From: Pseudomonas monteilii
GTDB lineage: Bacteria > Pseudomonadota > Gammaproteobacteria > Pseudomonadales > Pseudomonadaceae
Reading direction: 5' to 3'
DNA: 64,000 nucleotides
Assembly (NCBI GenBank): GCA_001534745.1
Contig: CP013997.1
Location: 1,984,001 to 2,048,000, forward strand
Position 1 is the first letter of the stretch. Each line of letters starts with the position of its first letter. The position numbers and the translations under genes were made by a program. The notes below the pieces were generated by a model, which saw nothing but the letters and a program-made list of their open reading frames with translations, was not told the DNA's origin and made no database searches. Below are positions 17,752 through 26,252 of this stretch, piece after piece.

Positions 17752-18233
17752 CAGTTGAGGTTCTGCACTGTGTATTCCTGGGTATTGACCTGCAGCACGG
17801 CGTCGAAGGACACCTGGCGGCTGATGTCCTGCAGACGCAGCACGGCGTCCACGCGGAAGGTCAACATGCGGTGGCCGTCTTGCTGGGCCAGCAGCTGGAC
17901 ACGGACGCGATGAAAGCGCCGGTCCCCGGTGGTGATCGCCCGCTCCAGCTGCTGCTGGATCAGCCGGCGATCGTGTGGGTCGAGCACGCTGCGGCTGGTG
18001 AAGTCCGGCATGCCGTACTCGAGGATGGACCCCGCCAGGTGCGGGAAGCCATCGAGTTCCTCGGCGACCAAGGATTGACGCGTGTTCACCAGCACCTCCA
18101 GGTCGCGCACGATGCTGGCCTTGTACTCGGCCAAGGAGAACGTGCGCAGGCCGCTCGGCTCGGTCGACTGGTGCGGACGGTCGTCCAGCAGTCGATCGAG
18201 CAGCGAGGGCAGCAGGCGGGGCGGGTTACTCAT
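17751..18233 (-). CDS. tssE: T6SS baseplate protein TssE (gp25-like)
   Basis: This 160-residue protein is a TssE, related to phage T4 gp25, which starts sheath assembly on the baseplate. The start contains LLPSLLDRLLDD, typical of the family. It lies 26 bases after tssC and overlaps tssF by one base. Confidence 0.93.
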   Translation of the reverse strand: MSNPPRLLPSLLDRLLDDRPHQSTEPSGLRTFSLAEYKASIVRDLEVLVNTRQSLVAEELDGFPHLAGSILEYGMPDFTSRSVLDPHDRRLIQQQLERAITTGDRRFHRVRVQLLAQQDGHRMLTFRVDAVLRLQDISRQVSFDAVLQVNTQEYTVQNLN

Positions 18234-18259
18234 GTGTCGTCCTTGTACACACCGTTCGG

Positions 18260-19762
18260 TCAGCTACGCGCGCCTTGGGGCAACTCGGCCACCAGGCGCA
18301 GCGACGCGGTCAGTTCGTCCAGCTGGTAGTGCGGACGCAGGTAGGTCACGGCCTTGTACACGCCCGGTTTGCCCGGCACCTCGAAGACCTCGGCGCGCGC
18401 CTCGCGCAGCGGGTACTTGGCCTTGGCTTCCTGGCTGGCGGTGTCGTCCAGCAGCACGTAGCTGGCCAGCCACTGGTTGAGGAAGTTCTCCACGTCCATG
18501 CGCGAGGCGAAGCTGCCGATCTTGTCGCGCATGATCGCCTTCATGTAGTGGGCGATGCGCGAGGTGGCGAAGATGTACTGCAGCTGCGCCGACAGGCGTG
18601 CGTTGGCGTTGGCGATGTCGGTGTTGTACTGCTTCTGCTTCTGCGCCGACTGGGTGCCGAAGAACGCGGCGTAGTCGGTGCCCTTGCAGTGCACCAGCGG
18701 GATGAAGCCCAGGTCCGACAACTCTTTCTCGCGGCGGTCGGTGATGGCGATCTCGGTCGGGCACTTGAGGGCGATTTCGCCGTCGTCGGTCTTGAAGGTG
18801 TGGGTCGGCAGGCCTTCGACCAGGCCACCGCCTTCGACGCCGCGAATGGCCACGCACCAGCCGTAGCGCGAGAACGCGTCGGTGACGCGGGTGCCCAGGG
18901 CGTAGGCGGCGTTCATCCACAGGTACTTGCTGTGGTCACGGCCATCGACGCTCTCGACGAAGTTGAATTCCTCCACCGGCGTGGTATCCGGGCCGTAGGG
19001 CAGGCGACCGAGCACGTGCGGCAAGGTCAGGCCGACGTAGCGGGAGTCTTCCGAGGCGCGGAACGACTTCCACTTGGCGTATTCGACGGTGTCGAAGATC
19101 TTCGCCAGGTCACGCGGGCCGGACATCTCGGTGAACGAGTCCCAGCCGAACAGCTCGGACGAGGCCGCCGAGATGAACGGTGCGTGGGCCGCGGCGGCCA
19201 CGTGGGAGATCTCCTCGAGCAGGTACATGTCCTCGGGGCTGCGCTTGAACTCGTAGTCGCCGATCAGCATGCCGAAGGGCGCGCCACCGAAGGTGCCGTA
19301 CTCTTCTTCGTAGACCTTCTTGAACAGCGCGCTCTGGTCGAATTCGCTGGCGGACTTGAGGTCGCGCACCAGGTCTTTCTTCGAGGCGTTGAGCAGCTGG
19401 ATCTTCAGGTTGGTGCTGGTCTCGGTCTGGTCGACCTGATACTTCAGGCCGCGCCAGGAGGCTTCCAGCTGCTGGAACTCGCTGGCGTGCATGATCTCGT
19501 TCATCTGTTCGGAGAGCATCGAGTCGATCTCGGCGATGCGCGCGTCGAGTACGGCGATCAGGTCCTTGCTCGGCGTCACTTCGCCTTCGAGGACCTGGTT
19601 GACCAGTTCGCCGATCAGGTCGCGGGTGCGATCACGCTCGGTGTCGGAGCGGGCCACGCGGCTCTGCGAGATGATGCTGTCGAGCAGCGACGGCTGCGGG
19701 GCGAAGTGTTCGACTTCGACCACGTCGCTGGCCGGTTGGGATTCGGTGTGCTTGTCGGTCAT
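18260..19762 (-). CDS. tssC: T6SS sheath large subunit TssC (VipB)
   Basis: This 500-residue protein is the large sheath subunit, which pairs with TssB to build the contractile tail. Recognisable parts include LEEISHVAAAAHAPFISAAS and SELFGWDSF. GAGGAG lies seven bases before the ATG, a strong ribosome binding site for a highly used structural protein. Its start is 11 bases after the tssB stop. Confidence 0.97.
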   Translation of the reverse strand: MTDKHTESQPASDVVEVEHFAPQPSLLDSIISQSRVARSDTERDRTRDLIGELVNQVLEGEVTPSKDLIAVLDARIAEIDSMLSEQMNEIMHASEFQQLEASWRGLKYQVDQTETSTNLKIQLLNASKKDLVRDLKSASEFDQSALFKKVYEEEYGTFGGAPFGMLIGDYEFKRSPEDMYLLEEISHVAAAAHAPFISAASSELFGWDSFTEMSGPRDLAKIFDTVEYAKWKSFRASEDSRYVGLTLPHVLGRLPYGPDTTPVEEFNFVESVDGRDHSKYLWMNAAYALGTRVTDAFSRYGWCVAIRGVEGGGLVEGLPTHTFKTDDGEIALKCPTEIAITDRREKELSDLGFIPLVHCKGTDYAAFFGTQSAQKQKQYNTDIANANARLSAQLQYIFATSRIAHYMKAIMRDKIGSFASRMDVENFLNQWLASYVLLDDTASQEAKAKYPLREARAEVFEVPGKPGVYKAVTYLRPHYQLDELTASLRLVAELPQGARS

Positions 19763-19773
19763 GGTCAGGCTCC

Positions 19774-20313
19774 TCAGGCGCGATCGTCGCTGGACGGGTC
19801 TTTCACTTCGGCTTCACGGCCGAATTCCTTGCCCAAGGTCTTGAGCTTCTCGGTGTTCTGCAGCACGTCCATCAGCAGCTCTTCGAGCTTGTCGTTGCCG
19901 CCCATCTTGTTGCGCAGGTCGGCCAGCTTGTTGCGCACTTCCAGCAGCTTGCGCAGCGGCTCGACCTGCTTGACCACGTTCTGCGGCTCGAAGTCTTCCA
20001 GGCTGTTGAAGTTCAGCTCCACGCCCAGCTGCGTGCCGTTCTTGGCCAGGGTGTTGTCCACGCGGTAGGTCAGGCGCGGCTTGATGCCCTTGAGCACACC
20101 GTTGAAGTTGTCGCGGTCGATGAAGATGAACTTGCGGTCCTTGAGCTTGGGCAGCGGCTCGAGGGGGTTGCCGGAGAAATCGCCCAGCACGCCGACGACG
20201 AAGGGCAGTTCCTTCTTCTCGATGGCATCGCCGATGTCCACGTCGTAGGTGATATGGACCCGAGGCGCGCGAACGCGGTCGAGTTTGTGCTGGGTGCTTT
20301 CCTTCTTCGCCAT
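19774..20313 (-). CDS. tssB: T6SS sheath small subunit TssB (VipA)
   Basis: This 179-residue small sheath subunit starts MAKKESTQHKLDRVRAPRV and contains ITYDVDIGD and LPFVVGVLGDFSG, all typical of TssB. The ATG at 20313 is preferred to one 12 codons upstream because GGAGA lies shortly before it and the family starts there. Confidence 0.97.
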   Translation of the reverse strand: MAKKESTQHKLDRVRAPRVHITYDVDIGDAIEKKELPFVVGVLGDFSGNPLEPLPKLKDRKFIFIDRDNFNGVLKGIKPRLTYRVDNTLAKNGTQLGVELNFNSLEDFEPQNVVKQVEPLRKLLEVRNKLADLRNKMGGNDKLEELLMDVLQNTEKLKTLGKEFGREAEVKDPSSDDRA

Positions 20314-20376
20314 CGTGTTCTCCAATGCGAGCGTTTCGCTACGAATCATGGCGCCGCCCCTGAACGGGGTCGCGCA

Positions 20377-21126
20377 TTACAATCCTTCGATCGTCAGCAA
20401 CAGGCGCTGACGGATGTCGTCGTTCATGTCCAGAATGTTGTCGCGCCCGACCAGCTCCTCGAAGCTGGTGTTGCCGGCGATCTGCGTGCTGCTGCGGATG
20501 ACCGCGTCGTCCGGCAGGGTCGAGCGCACCGGCGAGCTGAGGATGCAGAAGGGCAGGTCGCCCAAACCCTTGAGACGCTCGAAGCTCAGCGAGAAGCGCA
20601 GGCCCTCGAACAGACGGCCCAGACCGGGGGATTTGCTCAGGCAGTAGAACAGCACCAGGTAGTGCACTACGAAGCGGTACAGCTCGGCGCTGCTGCGGTT
20701 GGGGTCCTTGACGACGTCCCGGAACTTGGCCAGCTCGAAGGCGCTGAAGCCCACCACCCAGCGCGTCGGGCTGGTGATGCGAATGACCTGACCGCTCGGT
20801 TCGAGGACCTTGTCGTATTCCAGGGGGAAGAGTTCGGGGGTGGTGCTGATCAGGTTGAGCGGCACGTCCAGCTCGCTGACCAATTGGAAAGGCGCGGCCG
20901 AACCGACACGCTCGTAGAGTTCGATAAGCGACTGGAAATGCCCCTGGGTCTCGCGACCGCTGCCGCGCTGAGCACCTTGCAGGTACTCGCCGAACAGGGT
21001 CTGCGGACGAATCAGCGGCGCCACGGTCGCAAGGTAGTCCGCCGCCTGCGCCTTGAGCGCATCGGAGATCGCGCGCGTCTGGCTACGCAGCTTGATCAGG
21101 GCTTCGACATCAAACGTCTGTGTCAT
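20377..21126 (-). CDS. T6SS-associated protein of unknown function (first gene of the operon)
   Basis: This 249-residue protein starts MTQTFDVEALIKLRSQTRA. It is largely helical, has no signal peptide or membrane segment, and has no motif I can assign. An alternative start at 21141 (MDDVRMTQ) has a better-placed AGG. It heads the tss operon, 63 bases before tssB. I recall a gene of unknown role at this place in the K1-type T6SS of P. putida, labelled tagX1, but I cannot verify that from sequence. Cytoplasmic location is inferred from its composition. It is unlikely to be an effector given its position in the structural operon. Confidence 0.8.
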   Translation of the reverse strand: MTQTFDVEALIKLRSQTRAISDALKAQAADYLATVAPLIRPQTLFGEYLQGAQRGSGRETQGHFQSLIELYERVGSAAPFQLVSELDVPLNLISTTPELFPLEYDKVLEPSGQVIRITSPTRWVVGFSAFELAKFRDVVKDPNRSSAELYRFVVHYLVLFYCLSKSPGLGRLFEGLRFSLSFERLKGLGDLPFCILSSPVRSTLPDDAVIRSSTQIAGNTSFEELVGRDNILDMNDDIRQRLLLTIEGL

Positions 21127-21631
21127 TCGTACATCGTCCATGAGCCTGCATGAGCGTCCTGAAACGCCGGTGGCGTGGACCCGAAAACGCACCACTCGGC
21201 CCGGTGCGTCTGGTGCTGGCACATGAATATCGTGTTGCCAGCAATGCCGAGTAGGGCACCCCGCTGTGGAAGAAGTTCCTGCGAGGGGGGCGATTTTTTC
21301 CCTGTTCGAGGGGGTTGCGCAATGGTGGCGTGGTGCTATCTATGGGCGGTTTGTGGTCCTGAAATTGGGGGTTTGGGCCTAAAGACCTTGGGCGATGCGG
21401 GGGAAAGAGGCGGTTTTGAGCGGTTGCAGAGGATTTTTTCAAAATGTGAACTGTGTCTCAAATGTGAGACGCGTCATGGAGTTGTCACTGGGGCGGTTGG
21501 AGGGTGGAATGATGGCATTACAGTGACGGGATTGAGTCGCCATGTCGTGGCACGGCTTGGGGGCGGCATGCTCAGTTCCGACCACCCACTTGAGTGCACA
21601 CCTTGCTTGCCATGAGCCGGAGAGGGATAGC
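21127..21631 (-). promoter_or_regulatory. Non-coding region upstream of the tss operon
   Basis: About 500 bases separate the first tss-operon gene from the small membrane-protein genes, all transcribed leftward. It must hold the main T6SS promoter and the end of the immunity operon. The clearest element is the palindrome at 21455-21470. I found no convincing sigma-54 (GG-N10-GC) promoter with the expected flanking bases, and no conserved gene. Confidence 0.5.
21455..21470. promoter_or_regulatory. Palindrome GTCTCA-N4-TGAGAC, candidate operator
   Basis: A perfect 6-bp inverted repeat with a 4-base spacer lies about 330 bases upstream of the first tss-operon gene in an AT-rich stretch. Its size and symmetry fit a binding site for a dimeric regulator. 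No regulator gene is in the window to pair with it. Confidence 0.4.
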
Positions 21632-22162
21632 TCATAGACACATGTCATGACCGTGTTGAGTCTTGCAGGGTCTGCCATCTTCTGTAAAACGGTCAGGCGT
21701 GAAGCAGAAATCAGGGCTCGATACCCAAAATGTTTGCCAGCTTGAGCCGGATTTTCTGAGCGCTGGGCAGCTTTCGTAATGTTGCAGCTTCAGTGCCGCC
21801 GTCGTCGATAATGCGGCCAAAGGGGTTAAGGCAATCAAGGCGCACGCCGTTATCCATAACATGGAATATTCGAACCTTCCAAGCCAGGATTTGGATTTGG
21901 GTGCGAACCGTTTGCCTGTCAAGGCTGCATAGAAACCTCCTGTTATGCCGTACAGCAGTATGGAAGGCGCGCCGATGAGTCCAAACGCCATGTATTGAAC
22001 TTCTACCATATGGGTGTGATGCCAAAGGTTTTTGTAGATGGGTAGTATAAGGGTGGCGATCCAATAGACTGAAGTGGGGCCCATCACCGAGCAGGTCAGT
22101 GCTAAAAGAGCACCGCTGATTCTATAGTGTGTTGACTGTGAAGGAGGATTGTCTAAAAACAT
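21632..22162 (-). CDS. Small multi-spanning membrane protein, immunity-like paralog 5
   Basis: This 176-residue protein has hydrophobic segments at about 18-40, 56-80 and 100-125, then a hydrophilic C-terminal segment with the pattern SCPALRKSGSSWQTFWV, DFCF and PCK. It is the most divergent of the four leftward paralogs and the last in the operon behind the candidate effector at 24957-25988. The family resembles DUF1240 membrane proteins, recognised from memory. Its most likely job is protection against the operon's toxin. Confidence 0.7.
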   Translation of the reverse strand: MFLDNPPSQSTHYRISGALLALTCSVMGPTSVYWIATLILPIYKNLWHHTHMVEVQYMAFGLIGAPSILLYGITGGFYAALTGKRFAPKSKSWLGRFEYSMLWITACALIALTPLAALSTTAALKLQHYESCPALRKSGSSWQTFWVSSPDFCFTPDRFTEDGRPCKTQHGHDMCL

Positions 22163-22312
22163 CGGTCGCTCAAATATCTAGGAATTGAACCGAAGAGGGC
22201 GTGGGTTATCGAATGCTCACTGCCGAAGGAATCGGTATGGCGTGTAGCGGTTTTTGGGAAGGTTTCGATGTTCGCTGAAGGGGCGAGCAGTCGCTTTTAT
22301 TGTGGGTCCGTG

Positions 22313-22851
22313 CTAATTCAAACGCAAGCACATCCGTTTTCCATTGAGGTGTTTGCAAGGCCAGTTGTCCTTAGTGAAGCTGTCAGGCTTGAAGCAGAAG
22401 GCTGGATGCGACACCCAGAATGTCTGCCAGGCTGAGCCTGATTTTCTAAGCTGTGGGCAGCTTGTGTAGTCATGTTTGTTGAGTGCGATGGTTGTAATGA
22501 TCGAGGCCAGGGGGGTAATGACACCTAGGCCTATAAGGGAGAGGTACAGCGTCATAGTTTGAAAATAATGTAGAAACGTTTTAGGGCGAGGCGCAAAGCG
22601 TTTGCCTGTGATGAAGGCTGATAGGCTGGCAACTGAGAAAAACAGCATGGCAGGTGGAACTGAAAATAAGCCAAACGCTAGGAACTGTACTTCTATGATT
22701 ATGGCGTTTTCCGAAAGGCGGCCGTAGATAGGTAGTACATGGGCTGTAATCCAATAGACTGCAAATAAACACATGATTGTAGAGGTGAAAAAAATGCTAG
22801 CGCATAAATTTTAAATTTTAATGGTTGTTTTTCAAGATCAAAAGGTGACAT
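22313..22851 (-). pseudogene. Immunity-like membrane protein paralog 4, frameshifted at a homopolymer
   Basis: The N-terminus (MSPFDLEKQPLKFKIYALAF) starts at 22851 and matches the next paralog. The rest (FAVYWITAHVLPIYGRLSEN onward) is in another frame ending at 22313. The two frames meet at a run of seven A on the plus strand (22788-22794, seven T in the coding sense). One extra T would restore a full protein aligned with its neighbour. DNA identity to the copy at 23022-23561 is very high, so the duplication is recent. It is either a fresh pseudogene, a phase-variable gene, or a sequencing error. Confidence 0.75.
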
Positions 22852-23021
22852 TTTCAGTAACTCAAGGCTTAAGGGTTCTCTGCTGAGTGGTTCAGGCAGT
22901 TTGGAAAGGGCGGGGCAAGTGAAGTCTGAGGTTGTAGGTATACAATACGTTGGGCATGGGCTCTGTCTAGGCGGATGCTTTTTCTTAGCGCTTTCGATCA
23001 CGGTGCCCGTAAACTTAACAG

Positions 23022-23561
23022 CTAATCTAGACTCAAGCATATCTTTTTTCCGTTCATGTGTTTGCAAGGCCAGTTGTCCTCAGTGAAGCTATCAGGCTTG
23101 AAGCAGAAGGCTGGATGCGACACCCAGAATGTCTGCCAGGCTGAGCCTGATTTTCTGAGTTGTGGGCAGCTTGTGTAGTCATGTTTGTTGAGTGCGATGG
23201 TTGTAATGATCGAGGCCAGGGGTGTAATGATAGCTAGGCCTATAAGGAAGAGGTACAGCATCGTAGTTTGAAAATAATGTAGAAACGTTCTAGGGCGAGG
23301 TGAAAAGCGTTTGCCTGTTATGAAAGCGGATAGGCTGCCAATCAAGCAAACCAGCATGACAGGGGGGACCGAAAATAAGCCAAACGCTGGGTATTGCACC
23401 TCTATAACGATGGCGTTCTCCGAGAGGCGACCGTACAGGGGTAATACATGGGTTGCAATCCAGTAGACTGCAAACCCACCTATGAGTATTGAGCTAAAAA
23501 ACAATGCTATTGCATTCAGTTTGAATTTAAGTGGCTGCTTTTCGAGATCGAAAGACGACAT
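23022..23561 (-). CDS. Small multi-spanning membrane protein, immunity-like paralog 3
   Basis: This 179-residue protein starts MSSFDLEKQPLKFKLNAI (an ATG three codons upstream is possible). Membrane segments are at about 15-37, 56-80 and 100-125. The C-terminal tail has the family pattern SCPQLRKSGSAWQTFWV, FCFKPDSF and PCK. It is almost a duplicate of its two neighbours and part of the same leftward operon as the candidate effector. Confidence 0.78.
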   Translation of the reverse strand: MSSFDLEKQPLKFKLNAIALFFSSILIGGFAVYWIATHVLPLYGRLSENAIVIEVQYPAFGLFSVPPVMLVCLIGSLSAFITGKRFSPRPRTFLHYFQTTMLYLFLIGLAIITPLASIITTIALNKHDYTSCPQLRKSGSAWQTFWVSHPAFCFKPDSFTEDNWPCKHMNGKKICLSLD

Positions 23562-23722
23562 TTTCAACAACTCTAGGCTTATGAAGGATTGGTGCGGACA
23601 GTTCGAATGGGTAGGTTAAATGAAGTCCGCTATTACATAGGTCAAGTGAGCTGGGCTTTTCTTTGGCCAAGCAGGCACTTCTTCCTTGGAGGTTTCAATG
23701 GCTGCGGCAGTAAATGCATACG

Positions 23723-24262
23723 CTAATCTAGGCTCAAGCACATCTGTTTTCCTTTGATATGTTTGCAAGGCCAGCTTTTTTCAGTAAAACTGTCAGGCTT
23801 GAAGCAGAAGCCTGGGTGCGATACCCAAAATGTCTGCCAGGCTGAGCCTGATTTTCTGAGCTGTGGGCAGCTTGTGTAATCATTTTTCTTGAGTGCTAGG
23901 GTTGTGAGGATCGAGGCTAGCGGGGTCACGATAATTAAGCCTGTAATGGAGAGGTACAGCATCGTGCTTTGAAAGTAATGTGGGAAAGTCTTAGGGCGAG
24001 GTGAAAAGCGTTTGCCTGTTCTAAAAGCGGATAGACTGCCCACCAGACAAAGCAACATGACAGGTGGGGCTGCAAACAGGCCAAACGCTACGTACTGCAC
24101 TTCTATGGCTATTGCATGTTCCGAGAGGCGGCCGTAAATGGGTAATACGTGAGTTGCAATCCAGTAGACTGCAAATCCACCCATGACGATAGAGGTAAAA
24201 CATGCCGCTACTGCATTCAGTTTAAATTTAAGTGGTTGGTTTTCGAGGTCAAAAGAAGACAT
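23723..24262 (-). CDS. Small multi-spanning membrane protein, immunity-like paralog 2
   Basis: This 179-residue paralog starts MSSFDLENQPLKFKLNAV. It shows the same three hydrophobic segments and the same C-terminal pattern with four conserved cysteines (SCP, FCF, PCK, MCL). The cysteines lie in the hydrophilic tail and could form disulfides if that tail faces the periplasm. The gap to the neighbouring copies is 100-160 bases each, with similar leader sequence, as expected for tandem duplication. Confidence 0.78.
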   Translation of the reverse strand: MSSFDLENQPLKFKLNAVAACFTSIVMGGFAVYWIATHVLPIYGRLSEHAIAIEVQYVAFGLFAAPPVMLLCLVGSLSAFRTGKRFSPRPKTFPHYFQSTMLYLSITGLIIVTPLASILTTLALKKNDYTSCPQLRKSGSAWQTFWVSHPGFCFKPDSFTEKSWPCKHIKGKQMCLSLD

Positions 24263-24391
24263 GTTGAGTCACTCAAGGCTTAGGGGTTGATGGCGAGTGG
24301 CTCAGGCAGTCTGGCGATAGGCCATGTGAAGTCCGAGATCGTCGGTATAGAGCCACACGTGGTGCAGCAGGGCGCCAGTCGATTGGTTCGC

Positions 24392-24952
24392 TCAGCTCCG
24401 TCCATCCACTTGGATACACATATCCTTCCCATCGACCCGTTTGCAGGGCCAATGATCCTCGATGTAGAAGTCCGGCTTGAAGCACAGCCGATCGTCGTTG
24501 ACCCAGAACAGCTGCCAGGCCGAGCCTGAGATCAGCAGTTTCGAGCAGGGCGAATAATCACGTGCCAGCAGTATCGCCGTGGTCAGCACCGCCAGCGCCG
24601 GCGACACGTACAGCATGGACTTGAGCGTGGCCTGCAACGACTGGACCTGGAAGCGGAACAGCCGCGACCCTCTGGGCGGGTCGAACTTCTCGCCGCGCCA
24701 GAGCGCGCTCGCGCAGGCGACGACGATGAGCGGTGTGATAGCCAGGGGCGCCAGCAGGAAGAACCCCAGGTAAGGCGTCTCCACAATGGGCGCATGACGG
24801 TAGATTCGCCCGAACAGCGGCAGCACATCCATCACCAGCCAGTAGGCCGAGGCCGCGCCCACGGCGAGCATGCCCAGGCCCAACGCGCCTGCGATCAGGC
24901 GTAGGCCCAGCGGGGATGGCTGCGAGGAGGGCGACGAGAAACGCGCGGGCAT
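24392..24952 (-). CDS. Small membrane protein next to the effector, likely cognate immunity (paralog 1)
   Basis: This 186-residue protein starts MPARFSSPSSQPSPLGLRL. Membrane segments are near 18-40, 62-85 and 105-128. The C-terminal tail repeats the family pattern (SPCSKLLISGSAWQLFWV, LCFKPDF, PCKRVDGKDMCI). It begins four bases after the stop of the 343-residue effector candidate, the place for a cognate immunity gene. Its GC content matches the core genome, unlike the three AT-richer copies beyond it, so it is probably the original and the others arrived or diverged separately. Confidence 0.8.
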   Translation of the reverse strand: MPARFSSPSSQPSPLGLRLIAGALGLGMLAVGAASAYWLVMDVLPLFGRIYRHAPIVETPYLGFFLLAPLAITPLIVVACASALWRGEKFDPPRGSRLFRFQVQSLQATLKSMLYVSPALAVLTTAILLARDYSPCSKLLISGSAWQLFWVNDDRLCFKPDFYIEDHWPCKRVDGKDMCIQVDGRS

Positions 24953-24956
24953 AGGA

Positions 24957-25988
24957 TCAGAACCCGGGCAGGTTGAACGTGGGCAGCTTCGGCAATTTCG
25001 GCAGGCTGGGCATGTTGGGCAGCTCGGGCCGTGGCCATCCAGGCAGGTTCAGATCGCCCGGCTGAAGCTTGCGCAGCACCCACGACTTCGCTTCGTCGTA
25101 CAACTGCTCGGCGATACCGTTGGCGATCTCGGCCACGCTCTGCTCGGCGTACTTGCGCAGGTCGTCCACCTTGATCTCGGCCAACTGCTCCTGCAGCGCT
25201 TGAATGTGGTCGACGGCATAGCGCAGGCCGGCCTTGACCGAGTTCTTGATGCCGTAGTGGTTATCGAGCGCGTTCAACCCCCAACCAATGGCCAGGACCA
25301 CGGCAGCCCCGGCAATGGCGGGCGCGGCCGCAAGGGTGAAGACACTGCCGACCGCCAGCGCGGCCGCATAGCCGATGGCCGAAGCGATGCCCGCCTTGAC
25401 CAGCTCGACACCCACTCCGGCAAACAGGTCGGACCAAACGCTCTCATCGTTGAAGAACCACTCGACCGCCTCGATGCCGACCGAGACGTAGCACGACAAG
25501 CGAAACCCCGACAGCGCAGAGCCACGGATACCGTAGCGACCGATGCCCATTTCGACGATTTCTGCGTTCCTTATGCTGTAGCGCGTGCCGTTCAAGGCGC
25601 GGCGCAGGCCAGGGTAGCCCGACAGGATCACGTACTGTTTGCCATTGCGCACGGAGATACGTGCCTTGGTGCCGATTCCGCCAAGATCGCGGGCCATCTT
25701 GACGATGTTCTTGAGGTCCAGGGTGGACATCGCCAGGGGCACGCCCGCATTGGTGTTGACGAACTCGTGCACGGTCGCGTCGTAGACCGATTTCACCGGA
25801 TCGTAGACGCCGCTGAGTATGTCGGCCTGGCGACGCGAACAGACCTGAGGTGATTGCGTGCCAATACCGGCGGCCTGCAGCCCGACGCCGGGCATCATGA
25901 GATCTGCCACCGCAAAGATCAGCACTTCACGGTGGTTCTTGTCCATGTCGCATTCGACGCGGCTGAGTTGTTCTTCGCTCAGGCTCAT
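24957..25988 (-). CDS. Candidate T6SS effector with pore-forming-like hydrophobic hairpin
   Basis: This 343-residue protein starts MSLSEEQLSRVECDMDKNHR with a good AGGGAGAA site. Residues 1-180 are soluble, with the phrases ISVRNGKQYVILSGYPGLRR and GTRYSIRNAEIVEMGIGRYG. Residues 198-240 form a hydrophobic Ala/Gly-rich hairpin (IASAIGYAAALAVGS, then AIAGAAVVLAIGWGL), as in colicin-like pore formers. The last 29 residues are a Pro/Leu-rich tail with repeated LPxLPK steps. There is no signal peptide. It is divergent from vgrG and followed immediately by membrane-protein paralogs, which is the layout of a membrane-targeting effector with inner-membrane immunity. Function is inferred; the family is only loosely recalled. 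Confidence 0.7.
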   Translation of the reverse strand: MSLSEEQLSRVECDMDKNHREVLIFAVADLMMPGVGLQAAGIGTQSPQVCSRRQADILSGVYDPVKSVYDATVHEFVNTNAGVPLAMSTLDLKNIVKMARDLGGIGTKARISVRNGKQYVILSGYPGLRRALNGTRYSIRNAEIVEMGIGRYGIRGSALSGFRLSCYVSVGIEAVEWFFNDESVWSDLFAGVGVELVKAGIASAIGYAAALAVGSVFTLAAAPAIAGAAVVLAIGWGLNALDNHYGIKNSVKAGLRYAVDHIQALQEQLAEIKVDDLRKYAEQSVAEIANGIAEQLYDEAKSWVLRKLQPGDLNLPGWPRPELPNMPSLPKLPKLPTFNLPGF

Positions 25989-26252
25989 GGCGATTCTCCC
26001 TATGATCGCGAACGTCGAGCCTTGCGCTCGACGGCGGGAGCCTACACCGGGCCAAGGGCTCAGGGCAAACCGACCTGCTCCACGGCAGGCGTGGCCTGGA
26101 CGCTGCCGTGCTAGAGCCTGTCAGCCCTGAAGGGGAGGTGAAAAGAAGGCGTCTCGGGCGGCTTTATGGCTTAGTGCTATCATTTGACAGCGGGACGCGT
26201 TGGCGTTTTCATTGGATGCTTTTCCGACCGCTGCAGGATGCTTGGAATGATT
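25989..26252. promoter_or_regulatory. Divergent promoter region between the effector operon and vgrG
   Basis: A 264-base interval separates genes transcribed in opposite directions, so both promoters must lie here. It is AT-richer near vgrG (26160-26230). I cannot place -35/-10 or -24/-12 boxes with confidence. Confidence 0.5.

Noticed and set aside
21555..21585. A weak sigma-54-like GG-N10-GC pair on the minus strand upstream of the tss operon
   Set aside because: Flanking bases do not match TGGCAC/TTGC, so it is not better than chance in this region.
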